This document shows, piece by piece, positions 1-5,544 of a stretch of 5,683 nucleotides of DNA. The stretch is taken from NCBI GenBank assembly GCA_035463115.1, contig DATHTO010000148.1, forward strand, positions 1-5,683. Direction: 5' to 3'. The notes under the pieces are model-generated. The model did not search any database and was not told the origin of the DNA. It saw only the letters and a program-made list of their open reading frames with translations. The translations under genes were made by a program, and so were the position numbers. The stretch comes from BPGL01 sp035463115 (GTDB lineage Bacteria > Actinomycetota > UBA4738 > HRBIN12). The first letter of the stretch is position 1; every line of letters begins with the position of its first letter.

Positions 1-464
1 GGCGAGTGCCCGCAGACCGTGAAGAAGCGAGCGAGCTCGCTGCGGTGTTGGGTCCCGTGGTTGACGACGTGCGTGAGGATCAGCCACCGCGGGATCGTGT
101 CGTTCGGGTCTTCGCTCATGGCGAGCGGCTCGTCGAGCTCGCTCTGGTCGAGCGACGCGACGTCGTCGCGCAGCCGCGTGTCCTCCTCCCGCGTGAACGC
201 GAGCAGCTGGGCGACATCGTCGAGCGCGTAGCCGTGCTCCCAGACGTACGTCTCGCCGACGTCTCGGCCGGCGCAGAACTCGCGCCAGCTCCAGTCGACG
301 TCGACGAGATGCCTGATCGTGTCGAACGCGCTTCCTCGATCGAAGGTCGCGTCCCGGCGGAGATCGTCATCGGCCACGTCGGCCGCGGTCGTGATGACCC
401 GGTCGTTCGCCCATGCGTGGTACCGAACGAGGGCGAGGAGGCTGTCGCGATCCACGAGGTGCAT
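1..464 (-). CDS. DinB-like putative metalloenzyme, C-terminus cut by window edge
   Basis: The visible 154 residues match the DinB/YfiT-like four-helix-bundle family, whose members bind a divalent metal through three histidines and include thiol-dependent S-transferases and many proteins of unknown substrate. Near the N-terminus is RYHAWANDRVI (residues 14-24), typical of helix 1. A helix-2 histidine lies in DTIRHLVDVDW (H52). The last helix carries THVVNHGTQHRSEL, giving H136 and H140 in the usual HxxxH spacing. The frame ends in CGHSP at the window edge, where family members commonly finish with a short tail, so probably only a few to a few tens of residues are missing. The ATG at 464 is chosen because it begins just before helix 1. 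The frame stays open further upstream, but that DNA is better explained by the divergent gene at 501. There is no clear Shine-Dalgarno. The family call is firm; the substrate is unknown. Confidence 0.85.
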   Translation of the reverse strand, partial: MHLVDRDSLLALVRYHAWANDRVITTAADVADDDLRRDATFDRGSAFDTIRHLVDVDWSWREFCAGRDVGETYVWEHGYALDDVAQLLAFTREEDTRLRDDVASLDQSELDEPLAMSEDPNDTIPRWLILTHVVNHGTQHRSELARFFTVCGHS

Positions 465-483
465 GCTAGCGGCGGTCCGATAC

Positions 484-490
484 AGGAGGT
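484..490 (+). promoter_or_regulatory. Ribosome binding site of the small gene at 501
   Basis: AGGAGGT is a near-perfect match to the anti-Shine-Dalgarno sequence and lies 10 nt before the GTG at 501. It decides the start of the small plus-strand gene. The same reading frame is open far to the left, but that part is only the antisense of the dinB-like gene. The 36 bp between the two divergent starts (465-500) hold this site and little else, so any promoter for either gene must overlap the neighbour's leader or coding region. Confidence 0.75.
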
Positions 491-500
491 GCCGCGAACG

Positions 501-734
501 GTGACCGAGACGCAACGGGGCCCCGGCTTCGTCGTCCTTCGCGAGGTCGGTGACGATCGCTGGGAGATGCTGGGCGAGGTTCCGAGACGCCGCGGACTGC
601 CGGCCCGCGCCGCGCGGACGCGGGCGATCATGGACGCGACCGGCGGGAAGGCGAGACCGGGGGAGGTCTACGCCGCCGTGCTGAGGAGCGAGTGGCGCGT
701 GTCCCTCGACTGGGACGACACCGCGGAAGGCTGA
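501..734 (+). CDS. Small conserved-looking protein of unknown function (77 aa)
   Basis: This short soluble protein starts at a GTG with a strong AGGAGGT site 10 nt upstream. Visible features are an N-terminal segment resembling two beta strands (FVVLREVGDDRWEMLGEV), a basic, alanine-rich stretch likely to be helical (GLPARAARTRAIMDATGG), and a C-terminal strand-like segment (EVYAAVLRSEWRVSLDW). It has no signal peptide, membrane segment or cysteine. The pattern resembles small hypothetical proteins I recall from high-GC actinobacteria, but I cannot name a family or function. A small beta-alpha-beta domain that binds a partner or nucleic acid is a guess from composition only. It is divergent from the dinB-like gene by 36 bp and ends 7 bp before a strong hairpin. 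The strong Shine-Dalgarno and the protein-like, hydrophobically patterned sequence are the main evidence that it is real. Confidence 0.72.
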   Translation: MTETQRGPGFVVLREVGDDRWEMLGEVPRRRGLPARAARTRAIMDATGGKARPGEVYAAVLRSEWRVSLDWDDTAEG

Positions 735-741
735 GACGCGT

Positions 742-768
742 CGGCCCGGGTCGTTCGGACCCGGGCCG
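742..768. terminator. Bidirectional hairpin terminator between converging genes
   Basis: CGGCCCGGGTC (742-752) and GACCCGGGCCG (758-768) form a perfect 11-bp, GC-rich stem around the 5-nt loop GTTCG. It lies 7 bp after the stop of the plus-strand small gene and 21 bp beyond the stop of the minus-strand acidic-protein gene, which is where a shared terminator is expected. There is no long T-run on either side, as is common for terminators in high-GC actinobacteria. Confidence 0.75.
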
Positions 769-789
769 CCCCCTCGCGTCGGTCAGGCG

Positions 790-1590
790 CTACGGATGCC
801 CGTTGCCGTGACCGTTGCCGCCGGCGTTGCCGTTGCCGTGCCCGGCGCCGTTCCCGCCCCCGTGGGCGGCGCCGAACCCGTTGCCCCCTGGGTTGCCGTT
901 GCCGTGCTCGCCGTCGGCCTTCTCGGCGGCTCGCGCCGCCTTCTCCGCCGCGCGCTCGTCCGCGCGTTGCGCCTTCCACGCCTCGTGCGCCTCGCGCCGC
1001 TCGCGGTTCTCGGCGAGCCGTTCGAGCGCGTTCACCAGACCGGGCGCCTGCGGGTTCTGGATGCAGTTCTCGAGGACGTGAGCGATCGCGTTGTCCAGTC
1101 CGTGCGGCCTCTCGCCATCGCTCGTTCCCTGGGTGTCGTCTCCGACCCCGGCTGCCGTCTCACACGCGGCGACGCGCTCCTCGTCGACCGGTTCGTCCAG
1201 CGCCTCCCCGTCGTCGACGGCGGCATCGTCGTCGACGTCGTCGACGGGTTCGTCGTCGGCCGGATCGTCGTGCTCGCCGTCATCATCCGCCGCGTCGTCG
1301 CACGGAGCGGGGTCCTCGGTCGTGTCGCCTGCGTCACCGTCCGTGTCGTCGGCGGCGAGCAGGTCCGCGTCGTCGGTCCCTTCGTCCGTCCCGGCGTCGG
1401 TCCCGTCATCGGTCGCGCCGTCGTCGGTCGGCTCGTCCCCCGGATCGGTCGGGCAGACCGGCGCCTCGCTCTCGACCGGTTCGTCGGTGGCTTGTCGCAC
1501 GGCGCCCACGGCGCCGAGCGCTGCCGACGCCGTCAGCAGGACCACGATGATCGCGAGGACGCCGGACAGCCGAGCGCGTGTCGTCTCCAT
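790..1590 (-). CDS. Exported acidic low-complexity protein with Gly/Asn/His tail
   Basis: This 266-residue protein has four zones. Residues 1-31 are METTRARLSG followed by a hydrophobic run (VLAIIVVLLTASAALGAVGA), a signal peptide or N-terminal anchor. Residues 35-160 are dominated by Asp, Glu, Thr, Pro and Gly and are probably disordered. Residues 165-197 (from GLDNAIAHVLENC to ALERLAENRER) look like a small helical module, followed by an Ala/Glu/Lys/Arg-rich helix to about 227. The last 38 residues are almost only Gly, Asn, His and Ala. Four cysteines (46, 97, 143, 176) could form two disulfides outside the cell. An in-frame ATG at 1617 would add nine residues, but the ATG at 1590 puts the Arg residues directly before the hydrophobic core and has a -10-like GATAGT 7 nt upstream. 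No enzymatic motif is visible. A cell-surface or wall-associated role is inferred from export and composition only. Confidence 0.82.
   Translation of the reverse strand: METTRARLSGVLAIIVVLLTASAALGAVGAVRQATDEPVESEAPVCPTDPGDEPTDDGATDDGTDAGTDEGTDDADLLAADDTDGDAGDTTEDPAPCDDAADDDGEHDDPADDEPVDDVDDDAAVDDGEALDEPVDEERVAACETAAGVGDDTQGTSDGERPHGLDNAIAHVLENCIQNPQAPGLVNALERLAENRERREAHEAWKAQRADERAAEKAARAAEKADGEHGNGNPGGNGFGAAHGGGNGAGHGNGNAGGNGHGNGHP
793..906 (-). repeat. Gly/Asn/His low-complexity tail coding repeat
   Basis: The 3' end of the acidic-protein gene encodes 38 residues built from irregular copies of GNG, GGN, GHG and AHGGG units. At DNA level the plus strand shows recurring CCGTTGCCG units. The repeats are imperfect and lie in one reading frame, so this is a protein-level repeat, not a mobile or CRISPR element. 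The His content could allow weak metal binding, which is speculative. Confidence 0.7.
1135..1488 (-). repeat. Asp/Thr/Gly-rich acidic low-complexity coding region
   Basis: This part of the acidic-protein gene encodes irregular TDDG, TDAG, TDEG and DDEP-type units plus runs such as ADDDGEHDD and VDDVDDD. On the plus strand it appears as many GTC and GTCGTCG trinucleotides. The segment is strongly negative, lacks regular EF-hand or thrombospondin-type spacing that I can confirm, and is best read as a disordered spacer. Such simple DNA is prone to length change between strains. Confidence 0.65.
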
Positions 1591-1596
1591 GGCGGA

Positions 1597-1602
1597 ACTA
1601 TC
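1597..1602 (-). promoter_or_regulatory. Candidate -10 element for the acidic-protein gene
   Basis: On the minus strand GATAGT ends 7 nt before the A of the ATG at 1590. This is the spacing expected if transcription begins at or near the start codon, giving a leaderless mRNA. Five of six bases fit a TATAGT-like hexamer. No Shine-Dalgarno precedes either candidate ATG. It supports choosing 1590 over 1617 as the start. Confidence 0.4.
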
Positions 1603-1631
1603 GGCTGACGGAGGCATGGTTCTTGAGGACT

Positions 1632-1656
1632 AGTCCGCGGTTCCGTCCGCCGGACT
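1632..1656 (-). terminator. Possible weak terminator hairpin after the DNA glycosylase gene
   Basis: AGTCCGCGG (1632-1640) pairs with CCGCCGGACT (1647-1656) with one bulged C and a 6-nt loop, TTCCGT. It begins at the stop codon of the glycosylase gene and lies upstream of the acidic-protein gene on the same strand. It may partly terminate glycosylase transcripts. No T-run follows, so activity is uncertain. Confidence 0.4.
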
Positions 1657-2558
1657 CAGAGCCGGGAGATCGAGCCGACGTCGGCACGCGGACCCCAACG
1701 GGGGGCACGCACGTCGCTCGCTTCGAGCAGCCGTTGGACGCGACCCCGCTGGCCTCGGTACGGCTCGAGCAGCTCGAGCATCCGTGCGTCGTCGGCGCGG
1801 GGCTCGCCGGCGAGCGCCCACGCCACGAGGTTCGGCACGTGGAAGTCGCCGACCGAGATCGCGTCGGGATCGCCGAGGGCGATCCGGCGAACCTCCGCCG
1901 AGGTCCACGGGCCGATGCCGGGCAGCCGCTCGAGCGCCACGCCGACCTCGTCCGGAGGCCGCTCGACGAGCGCCTCGATCGAACCCGCTCGCCTCGCGAC
2001 CTCTCTGATCACCGTCGCGCGCCGTGCCTCGATCTCGGCGCGGTGGTACGCGAACGACGGCAGCGTCGCGAGGCGCTCCGGATCGGGAGGCAGCCAGAGC
2101 CCGTCTTCACCGGGTGCACGTTCGCTGGTCGCATGCACGAGCGCCCGCCACGCCCGCCGCGCGCGGGCACCGGTGACCTTCTGCTCACAGATGGCCGCGA
2201 CGAGGGCGGGCAGGACGTCGGCGGTCCTCGTGAGGCGCACGCCCCGATGCACGCGCGCGAGCCGAGCCATCACCGGTTCCCGCGGAACGAACACCGCCGG
2301 ATCGTCGAGCGCTCCGACCACACCCGCCGCGCGTTCGAGGGCCGCGTCGGCTCCGCGCCCCGTCGCGCCGACGCGCACGCGCGATCCGTCGATCTGGCGC
2401 GCCGAGACCGTCGCCGGACCGTCGGTCGTCCGGGTCGCCCACGCCGCCGTCGTGCCGTCGATCCTGAAGGTCGGGTCGCCGGTGCCGCGCCGGACCGGGA
2501 ACAGCGTGCGGGCGAGGTCGAGCGGTCCCTCGAGATGGATCTCCCGTTCGGCCGGCAT
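1656..2558 (-). CDS. AlkA-type HhH-GPD DNA glycosylase (3-methyladenine family)
   Basis: Enzymes of this family remove alkylated bases such as 3-methyladenine from DNA, starting base-excision repair. The 300-residue protein has the AlkA layout. An N-terminal beta domain (about 1-90, with TFRIDGTTAAW) precedes the helical domain with AAICEQKVTG (121-130). The helix-hairpin-helix is RLPGIGPWTSAEV (211-223), and the catalytic aspartate falls in ISVGDFHVPN (D238), about 20 residues after the hairpin as the family requires. The residue after GIGP is Trp, as in AlkA, not the Lys of bifunctional Nth/MutY-type enzymes, so it should be monofunctional. There are no C-terminal cysteines for an iron-sulfur cluster. 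The ATG at 2558 has a GAGGG only 3 nt upstream, too close to work well, and a TACGCT hexamer 9 nt upstream. A start at or near the mRNA 5' end is therefore likely. It is divergent from rlmN. The exact substrate range is unknown. Confidence 0.88.
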   Translation of the reverse strand: MPAEREIHLEGPLDLARTLFPVRRGTGDPTFRIDGTTAAWATRTTDGPATVSARQIDGSRVRVGATGRGADAALERAAGVVGALDDPAVFVPREPVMARLARVHRGVRLTRTADVLPALVAAICEQKVTGARARRAWRALVHATSERAPGEDGLWLPPDPERLATLPSFAYHRAEIEARRATVIREVARRAGSIEALVERPPDEVGVALERLPGIGPWTSAEVRRIALGDPDAISVGDFHVPNLVAWALAGEPRADDARMLELLEPYRGQRGRVQRLLEASDVRAPRWGPRADVGSISRL

Positions 2559-2566
2559 GGTCCCTC

Positions 2567-2593
2567 AGCGTAGCCACGTGCGCGGCGTACGCT
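2567..2593. promoter_or_regulatory. Back-to-back divergent -10 elements (glycosylase leftward, rlmN rightward)
   Basis: The same hexamer TACGCT (a TANNNT match) occurs twice in opposite orientation. On the minus strand it reads 2572 to 2567, ending 9 nt before the glycosylase ATG. On the plus strand it is 2588-2593, ending 7 nt before the rlmN ATG. They are separated by 15 bp, so the -35 region of each overlaps the -10 of the other. Both positions suit leaderless or nearly leaderless transcripts, and rlmN has no Shine-Dalgarno. No clear -35 hexamer is visible on either side. Confidence 0.5.
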
Positions 2594-2599
2594 CGATGG

Positions 2600-3664
2600 A
2601 TGGCGACGGTGTTCGATCTCACCCGCGACGAGCTCGCGGCGACGCTGACGTCGTGGGGCGAGCCGGCGTTCCGCGCGAGGCAGGTCTGGACGCAGCTCTG
2701 GACGCGCGGCGCGCGCTACGAGGAGATGTCGGACATCTCGCCGGCGCTCCGCGCACGTCTCGTCGACGAGCTCCCCCTGGGTGTCGAGGTCCTCACCGAG
2801 CGGTTGGCCGATCGCGGCGCGACGCGCAAGGCGTTGCTGCGGCTCGGCGGCGAGCACGTCGTCGAGACCGTCCTCATGGGGTACCGCGACCGCGTCACCG
2901 TGTGCATCTCCTCCCAGGTCGGCTGCGCGATGGGATGCACCTTCTGCGCGACGGGGCAGATGGGTCTCGAGCACAACCTCACGGCCGGCGAGATCGCCGC
3001 CCAGGTGGTGTGGGCGCGTCGCGCGGCGAAGGATCTGCCGTCCTCGACCCCGCAACGCCTCGGCAACGTGGTGTTCATGGGGATGGGGGAGCCGCTCGCG
3101 AACCGCCGGGAGACGTTCCGCGCGATCTCGCTGTTGACCGATCCGGCAGCCGGCGGCGTCGGCTCGCGTCACCTCACCGTGTCGACCGTCGGGCTCGTGC
3201 CCGGGATCCGCATGCTGGCGACGGAACATCCGCAGGTCGGCCTCGCGGTGAGCTTCCACGCCGCGACCGACGAGCTGCGGGACCAGCTCGTCCCGCCGAA
3301 CCGCCACACCCCGCTCGCGGAGCTCGTCGACGCGATCGCGGGCTGGCGCGACGCGACGCACCGCCGTCCCTCGATCGAGTGGGCGATGATCGACGGCGTG
3401 AACGACACCGAGGACCAGGCGGATGCGCTCGTGCCGATCGCGCGCCGGCTCGGCGCGCACGTGAACCTGATCCCCCTGAACCCGACGCCCGGGTACCCCG
3501 TGATCGGGTCGGCGGCCGCGACGATCCGGCGGTTCGTGCAGCGGCTCGAACGAGGCGGCGTTCGCGTGACGGTGCGCGACACGCGTGGCCGTGACATCGA
3601 CGCGGCGTGCGGTCAGCTCCGCCTCGAGCACGACCGCGCCGCGGAGGCCGTCACTCCGCGGTGA
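2600..3664 (+). CDS. rlmN: RlmN, dual-specificity rRNA/tRNA adenosine C2-methyltransferase
   Basis: RlmN is a cytoplasmic radical-SAM enzyme that methylates C2 of A2503 in 23S rRNA and, in well-studied bacteria, A37 of some tRNAs, tuning peptidyl-transferase fidelity. The 354-residue protein is of normal length. The N-terminal accessory domain includes GEPAFRARQVW (20-30). The radical-SAM CxxxCxxC is GCAMGCTFC (C109, C113, C116) and binds the 4Fe-4S cluster. C102 in VTVCISSQ and C337 in DAACGQL match the two catalytic cysteines, C337 being the one that carries the methyl group. GMGEP (161-165) and SFH (218-220) are further family motifs. The ATG at 2600 aligns with usual N-termini and lies 7 nt after a TACGCT, fitting leaderless translation. 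An ATG four bases earlier is out of frame. The 3' end overlaps the cupredoxin gene by 14 bp, tail to tail. All key residues are present, and the MGCTFCATGQ context favours RlmN over Cfr. Confidence 0.97.
   Translation: MATVFDLTRDELAATLTSWGEPAFRARQVWTQLWTRGARYEEMSDISPALRARLVDELPLGVEVLTERLADRGATRKALLRLGGEHVVETVLMGYRDRVTVCISSQVGCAMGCTFCATGQMGLEHNLTAGEIAAQVVWARRAAKDLPSSTPQRLGNVVFMGMGEPLANRRETFRAISLLTDPAAGGVGSRHLTVSTVGLVPGIRMLATEHPQVGLAVSFHAATDELRDQLVPPNRHTPLAELVDAIAGWRDATHRRPSIEWAMIDGVNDTEDQADALVPIARRLGAHVNLIPLNPTPGYPVIGSAAATIRRFVQRLERGGVRVTVRDTRGRDIDAACGQLRLEHDRAAEAVTPR
3639..3661. terminator. Hairpin within the overlapping 3' ends of rlmN and the cupredoxin gene
   Basis: CCGCGGAG (3639-3646) and CTCCGCGG (3654-3661) form a perfect 8-bp stem with a 7-nt loop, GCCGTCA. 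The minus-strand stop codon (3651-3653) lies in the loop, and the plus-strand stop (3662-3664) follows the right arm directly. The symmetry lets it act on transcripts from both sides. It lacks a T-run on either side. Because both genes encode protein across it, the hairpin is formed from their last codons. Confidence 0.5.
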
Positions 3665-4064
3665 CGGTGCCTTCCATGCCCGCGGCGCGGTGTCCCTCGA
3701 TCGTGCAGATCACGGTGTATGTCCCTTCCTCGAGCATGAAGACCCCGGTCGTCGTCTCTCCCGCGTCGGCGTAGACGTACGCGTCGACGATCGCGAGCTC
3801 GTCGTCGGTCAGCGCGAGCCAATCGTGCTCGACCTGACCGACGTTCTGCAGCGTCAACGCGATCGGTCGCCCGGCGGGCACGGTCACGCCCGCAGGGTCG
3901 AAGAAGAACTCACTAGCTCGGACCCGCACCGTGTGCGCGTCGTCGGGAACGTCCGACGCGGGCGAGAACACGGGCGACCCCCCGGCCTGTGGTCCTGCGT
4001 CGCCGGCGCATGCGATGAGCGATCCCGCGACCAGCGCCGACGCGACGAGTCGTCGAGCAGACAT
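3651..4064 (-). CDS. Cupredoxin-fold lipoprotein with type-1 copper site
   Basis: This is a probable exported blue-copper-like electron carrier or copper-binding protein. The 137-residue precursor begins MSARRLVASALVAGSLIAC, a signal peptide ending in a lipobox with Cys19 as the likely lipidated residue. A short disordered linker follows to about residue 44. The cupredoxin domain runs from HTVRVRASEFFFDP to the end and includes VTVPAGRPIALTLQN. Candidate copper ligands are H80 (VEHDW), C120 (TVIC), H125 (EGHR) and M130 (AGMEG), in the C-x4-H-x4-M spacing of plastocyanin-like type-1 sites. The full ligand set suggests the site is functional. It starts 37 bp after the MttB-like gene on the same strand, so it may be co-transcribed, but a TATCGT hexamer 9 nt before its ATG could drive it alone. 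Its 3' end overlaps that of rlmN. The redox partner is not visible here. Confidence 0.88.
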   Translation of the reverse strand: MSARRLVASALVAGSLIACAGDAGPQAGGSPVFSPASDVPDDAHTVRVRASEFFFDPAGVTVPAGRPIALTLQNVGQVEHDWLALTDDELAIVDAYVYADAGETTTGVFMLEEGTYTVICTIEGHRAAGMEGTVTAE

Positions 4065-4072
4065 GCCGTCCG

Positions 4073-4078
4073 ACGATA
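4073..4078 (-). promoter_or_regulatory. Candidate -10 element for the cupredoxin lipoprotein gene
   Basis: On the minus strand TATCGT (TANNNT) ends 9 nt before the ATG at 4064, the same distance as the hexamer before the glycosylase start. It lies in the 37-bp gap after the MttB-like gene, which has no clear terminator hairpin. A GGACGG just before the ATG is a poor Shine-Dalgarno. The gene may therefore have its own near-leaderless promoter as well as read-through. Confidence 0.4.
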
Positions 4079-4101
4079 CCCGCGGATGGGGACCGGCCGG
4101 A

Positions 4102-5544
4102 TCAGTCCTCGGGTTCCGGGGGGTCGAGCTTCCGCTTCTCGACGTAGTCGCGGAGCTCCTTCTCGACGGCGGGGTCGAGGCCCGGGTCCTCGTAGCTCGC
4201 GAGGATCGACTTCCAGCGGTCGTTCGACTCCTGTTCGGTCGAGCGGCGCCCCATCACGTCCCAGGTCGCGTAGTCGTTCGTCTGGAAGATCGGCGACATG
4301 GAGAGCCACTGCTTGAAGTGCTCGCGCGTGTGCGGCGACGCGAGCCAGAGACCGCCGGGGCCCATCTCGACCATCGCGTCGAACGCGAGCTCCTCCTCGG
4401 TGAACGAGATGCCCGTGCGCTGGAGCTCGAATTGGTCGAGGAGCTCGACGTCGAGCGCGAACTTCTCGAGCGACGCCGTGAGCCCGCCCTCGAGCCACCC
4501 CGCCGCGTGCAGCACCACGTCGGTGTTCGCGAGGTACGTCGCCCACAGCATCATCGTCGTCTCGGCCGCGGCCTGGGCATCGACCGCGTTCGACGATGCG
4601 AGCCCGCCGCCCCCCCGGAACGGCAGTCGGTAGCGCCGAGCGAGCTGCGCGCCGGCGATCGTCGCGAGGACGCCCTCGGGCGTCCCGAACGCCGGCGCGC
4701 CGGTCCGCATGTCGGTCACCGTGAAGAACGATCCGTAGAGGCACGGCACGCCGGGGCGGACGAGCTGGGCGAGCGCGACACCGGTCAGGCACTCGGCGAC
4801 CTGCTGGGCGAGACCGCCCGCGAGCGAGACGGGCGAGGTCGCCCCGGCGAGCAGGAACGGCGTCACGACGACGGCCTGGTTCGTCTCGGCCCACGCGATC
4901 AGCGCGTCGGTCATGCGGAAGTCCCAGATCAGCGGGCTGTTCGGGTTCACGATCCCCATCAGGCACGTGCCGTCGAGGTCGCCGAAGACGATCTCGGCCA
5001 TGCGCAGGCCGTCCTTCGCGCGAGGCCCGCTGGTCCCGTAGGTCGTGTACGGCTTGTCGGACCACCGGTGCGTGGAGAACTCCATGTCCATGTGGCGCCA
5101 CTCCACCGGGAGGTCCGTCGCCTCCGGCCCGCCGGTCTGGATGCAGTTCAGGACGGAGGTGGCCTGCGTGAGCTTCACGATCGTGTCGTGGTCGGCCATC
5201 GTGCCGCTGCGACGGCCCTCGTCGAGGTCGCTCGCGAAGGGCGGACCGCCGACGTTCATCAGCGCCATGTCGCCGTCGGGACCACCGATCGTGAGCGAGC
5301 GCTCGGGGTTCCGCGCGCGGAGCGTGAACGACGACGGCGCTTCCGCGACGCGGGCCATCACCCAGTCGGGGTCCCAGCGCACGCGGTCGCCGTCGACCTG
5401 CTGACCGGCGTCGGCGAGGAGCTTCTTCGCGTCCTCGTGCAGCACGTCGGTGCCGATCTCGGCGAGGATCCGCATCGCGTGGTCGTGGACCTGCTGTTCC
5501 TGCTCGGGCGTCAAGACGTCGAGCGGGCGGTCACGGTCGAACAT
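4102..5544 (-). CDS. MttB-family (trimethylamine/betaine-type) methyltransferase, no pyrrolysine
   Basis: MttB-family enzymes (COG5598) transfer a methyl group from a methylated amine to a cobalamin-binding corrinoid protein. The archetype uses pyrrolysine on trimethylamine, while pyrrolysine-free members such as MtgB act on glycine betaine and related quaternary amines. The 480-residue length fits the family. Visible hallmarks include LTPEQEQQVHDHAMRILAEIG at the N-terminus, the glycine-rich FRGGGGLASSNAVDAQAAAE (309-328), and VVLHAAGWLEGGLTASLEKF (343-362), the region that holds pyrrolysine in true MttB. There is no in-frame TAG, so it is a non-pyrrolysine homologue. No signal peptide is present, so the protein is cytoplasmic. 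GAGGAGA precedes the ATG by 6 nt. The start lies within the end of the upstream gene by 14 bp, implying translational coupling. The substrate cannot be read from sequence. No corrinoid protein or reactivase lies in the window. Confidence 0.9.
   Translation of the reverse strand: MFDRDRPLDVLTPEQEQQVHDHAMRILAEIGTDVLHEDAKKLLADAGQQVDGDRVRWDPDWVMARVAEAPSSFTLRARNPERSLTIGGPDGDMALMNVGGPPFASDLDEGRRSGTMADHDTIVKLTQATSVLNCIQTGGPEATDLPVEWRHMDMEFSTHRWSDKPYTTYGTSGPRAKDGLRMAEIVFGDLDGTCLMGIVNPNSPLIWDFRMTDALIAWAETNQAVVVTPFLLAGATSPVSLAGGLAQQVAECLTGVALAQLVRPGVPCLYGSFFTVTDMRTGAPAFGTPEGVLATIAGAQLARRYRLPFRGGGGLASSNAVDAQAAAETTMMLWATYLANTDVVLHAAGWLEGGLTASLEKFALDVELLDQFELQRTGISFTEEELAFDAMVEMGPGGLWLASPHTREHFKQWLSMSPIFQTNDYATWDVMGRRSTEQESNDRWKSILASYEDPGLDPAVEKELRDYVEKRKLDPPEPED

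Noticed and set aside
6..500. Plus-strand open frame leading into the small gene at 501
   Set aside because: It is codon-for-codon antisense to the DinB-like gene, which has clear family motifs including the three metal-binding histidines. High GC keeps such opposite frames open.
465..632. Upstream in-frame extension of the DinB-like protein on the minus strand
   Set aside because: The frame is open, but the DinB fold normally begins near RYHAWAN and the ATG at 464 fits. The opposite strand here has a strong Shine-Dalgarno and a better protein. It cannot be fully excluded without homologues.
793..1488. Repetitive DNA that could be taken for a CRISPR or tandem-repeat array
   Set aside because: The units are short, irregular, in frame with one protein, and lack constant repeat and spacer lengths. 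They encode low-complexity peptide.
1591..1617. Start of the acidic protein at the earlier ATG (1617)
   Set aside because: It would add MPPSADSSA before the signal segment with no ribosome binding site or -10 at a suitable distance. The ATG at 1590 has both a better signal-peptide n-region and a -10-like hexamer.
1578..3594. Long plus-strand frames opposite the glycosylase and running into the rlmN region
   Set aside because: They are Arg/Ala/Pro-rich with no recognisable motif and lie over genes with clear domains. They are shadows caused by high GC.
4102..5544. Possible pyrrolysine (amber read-through) MttB
   Set aside because: No in-frame TAG interrupts the frame, and the pyrrolysine-site region reads straight through as AAGWLEGGL. 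The stop is TGA.
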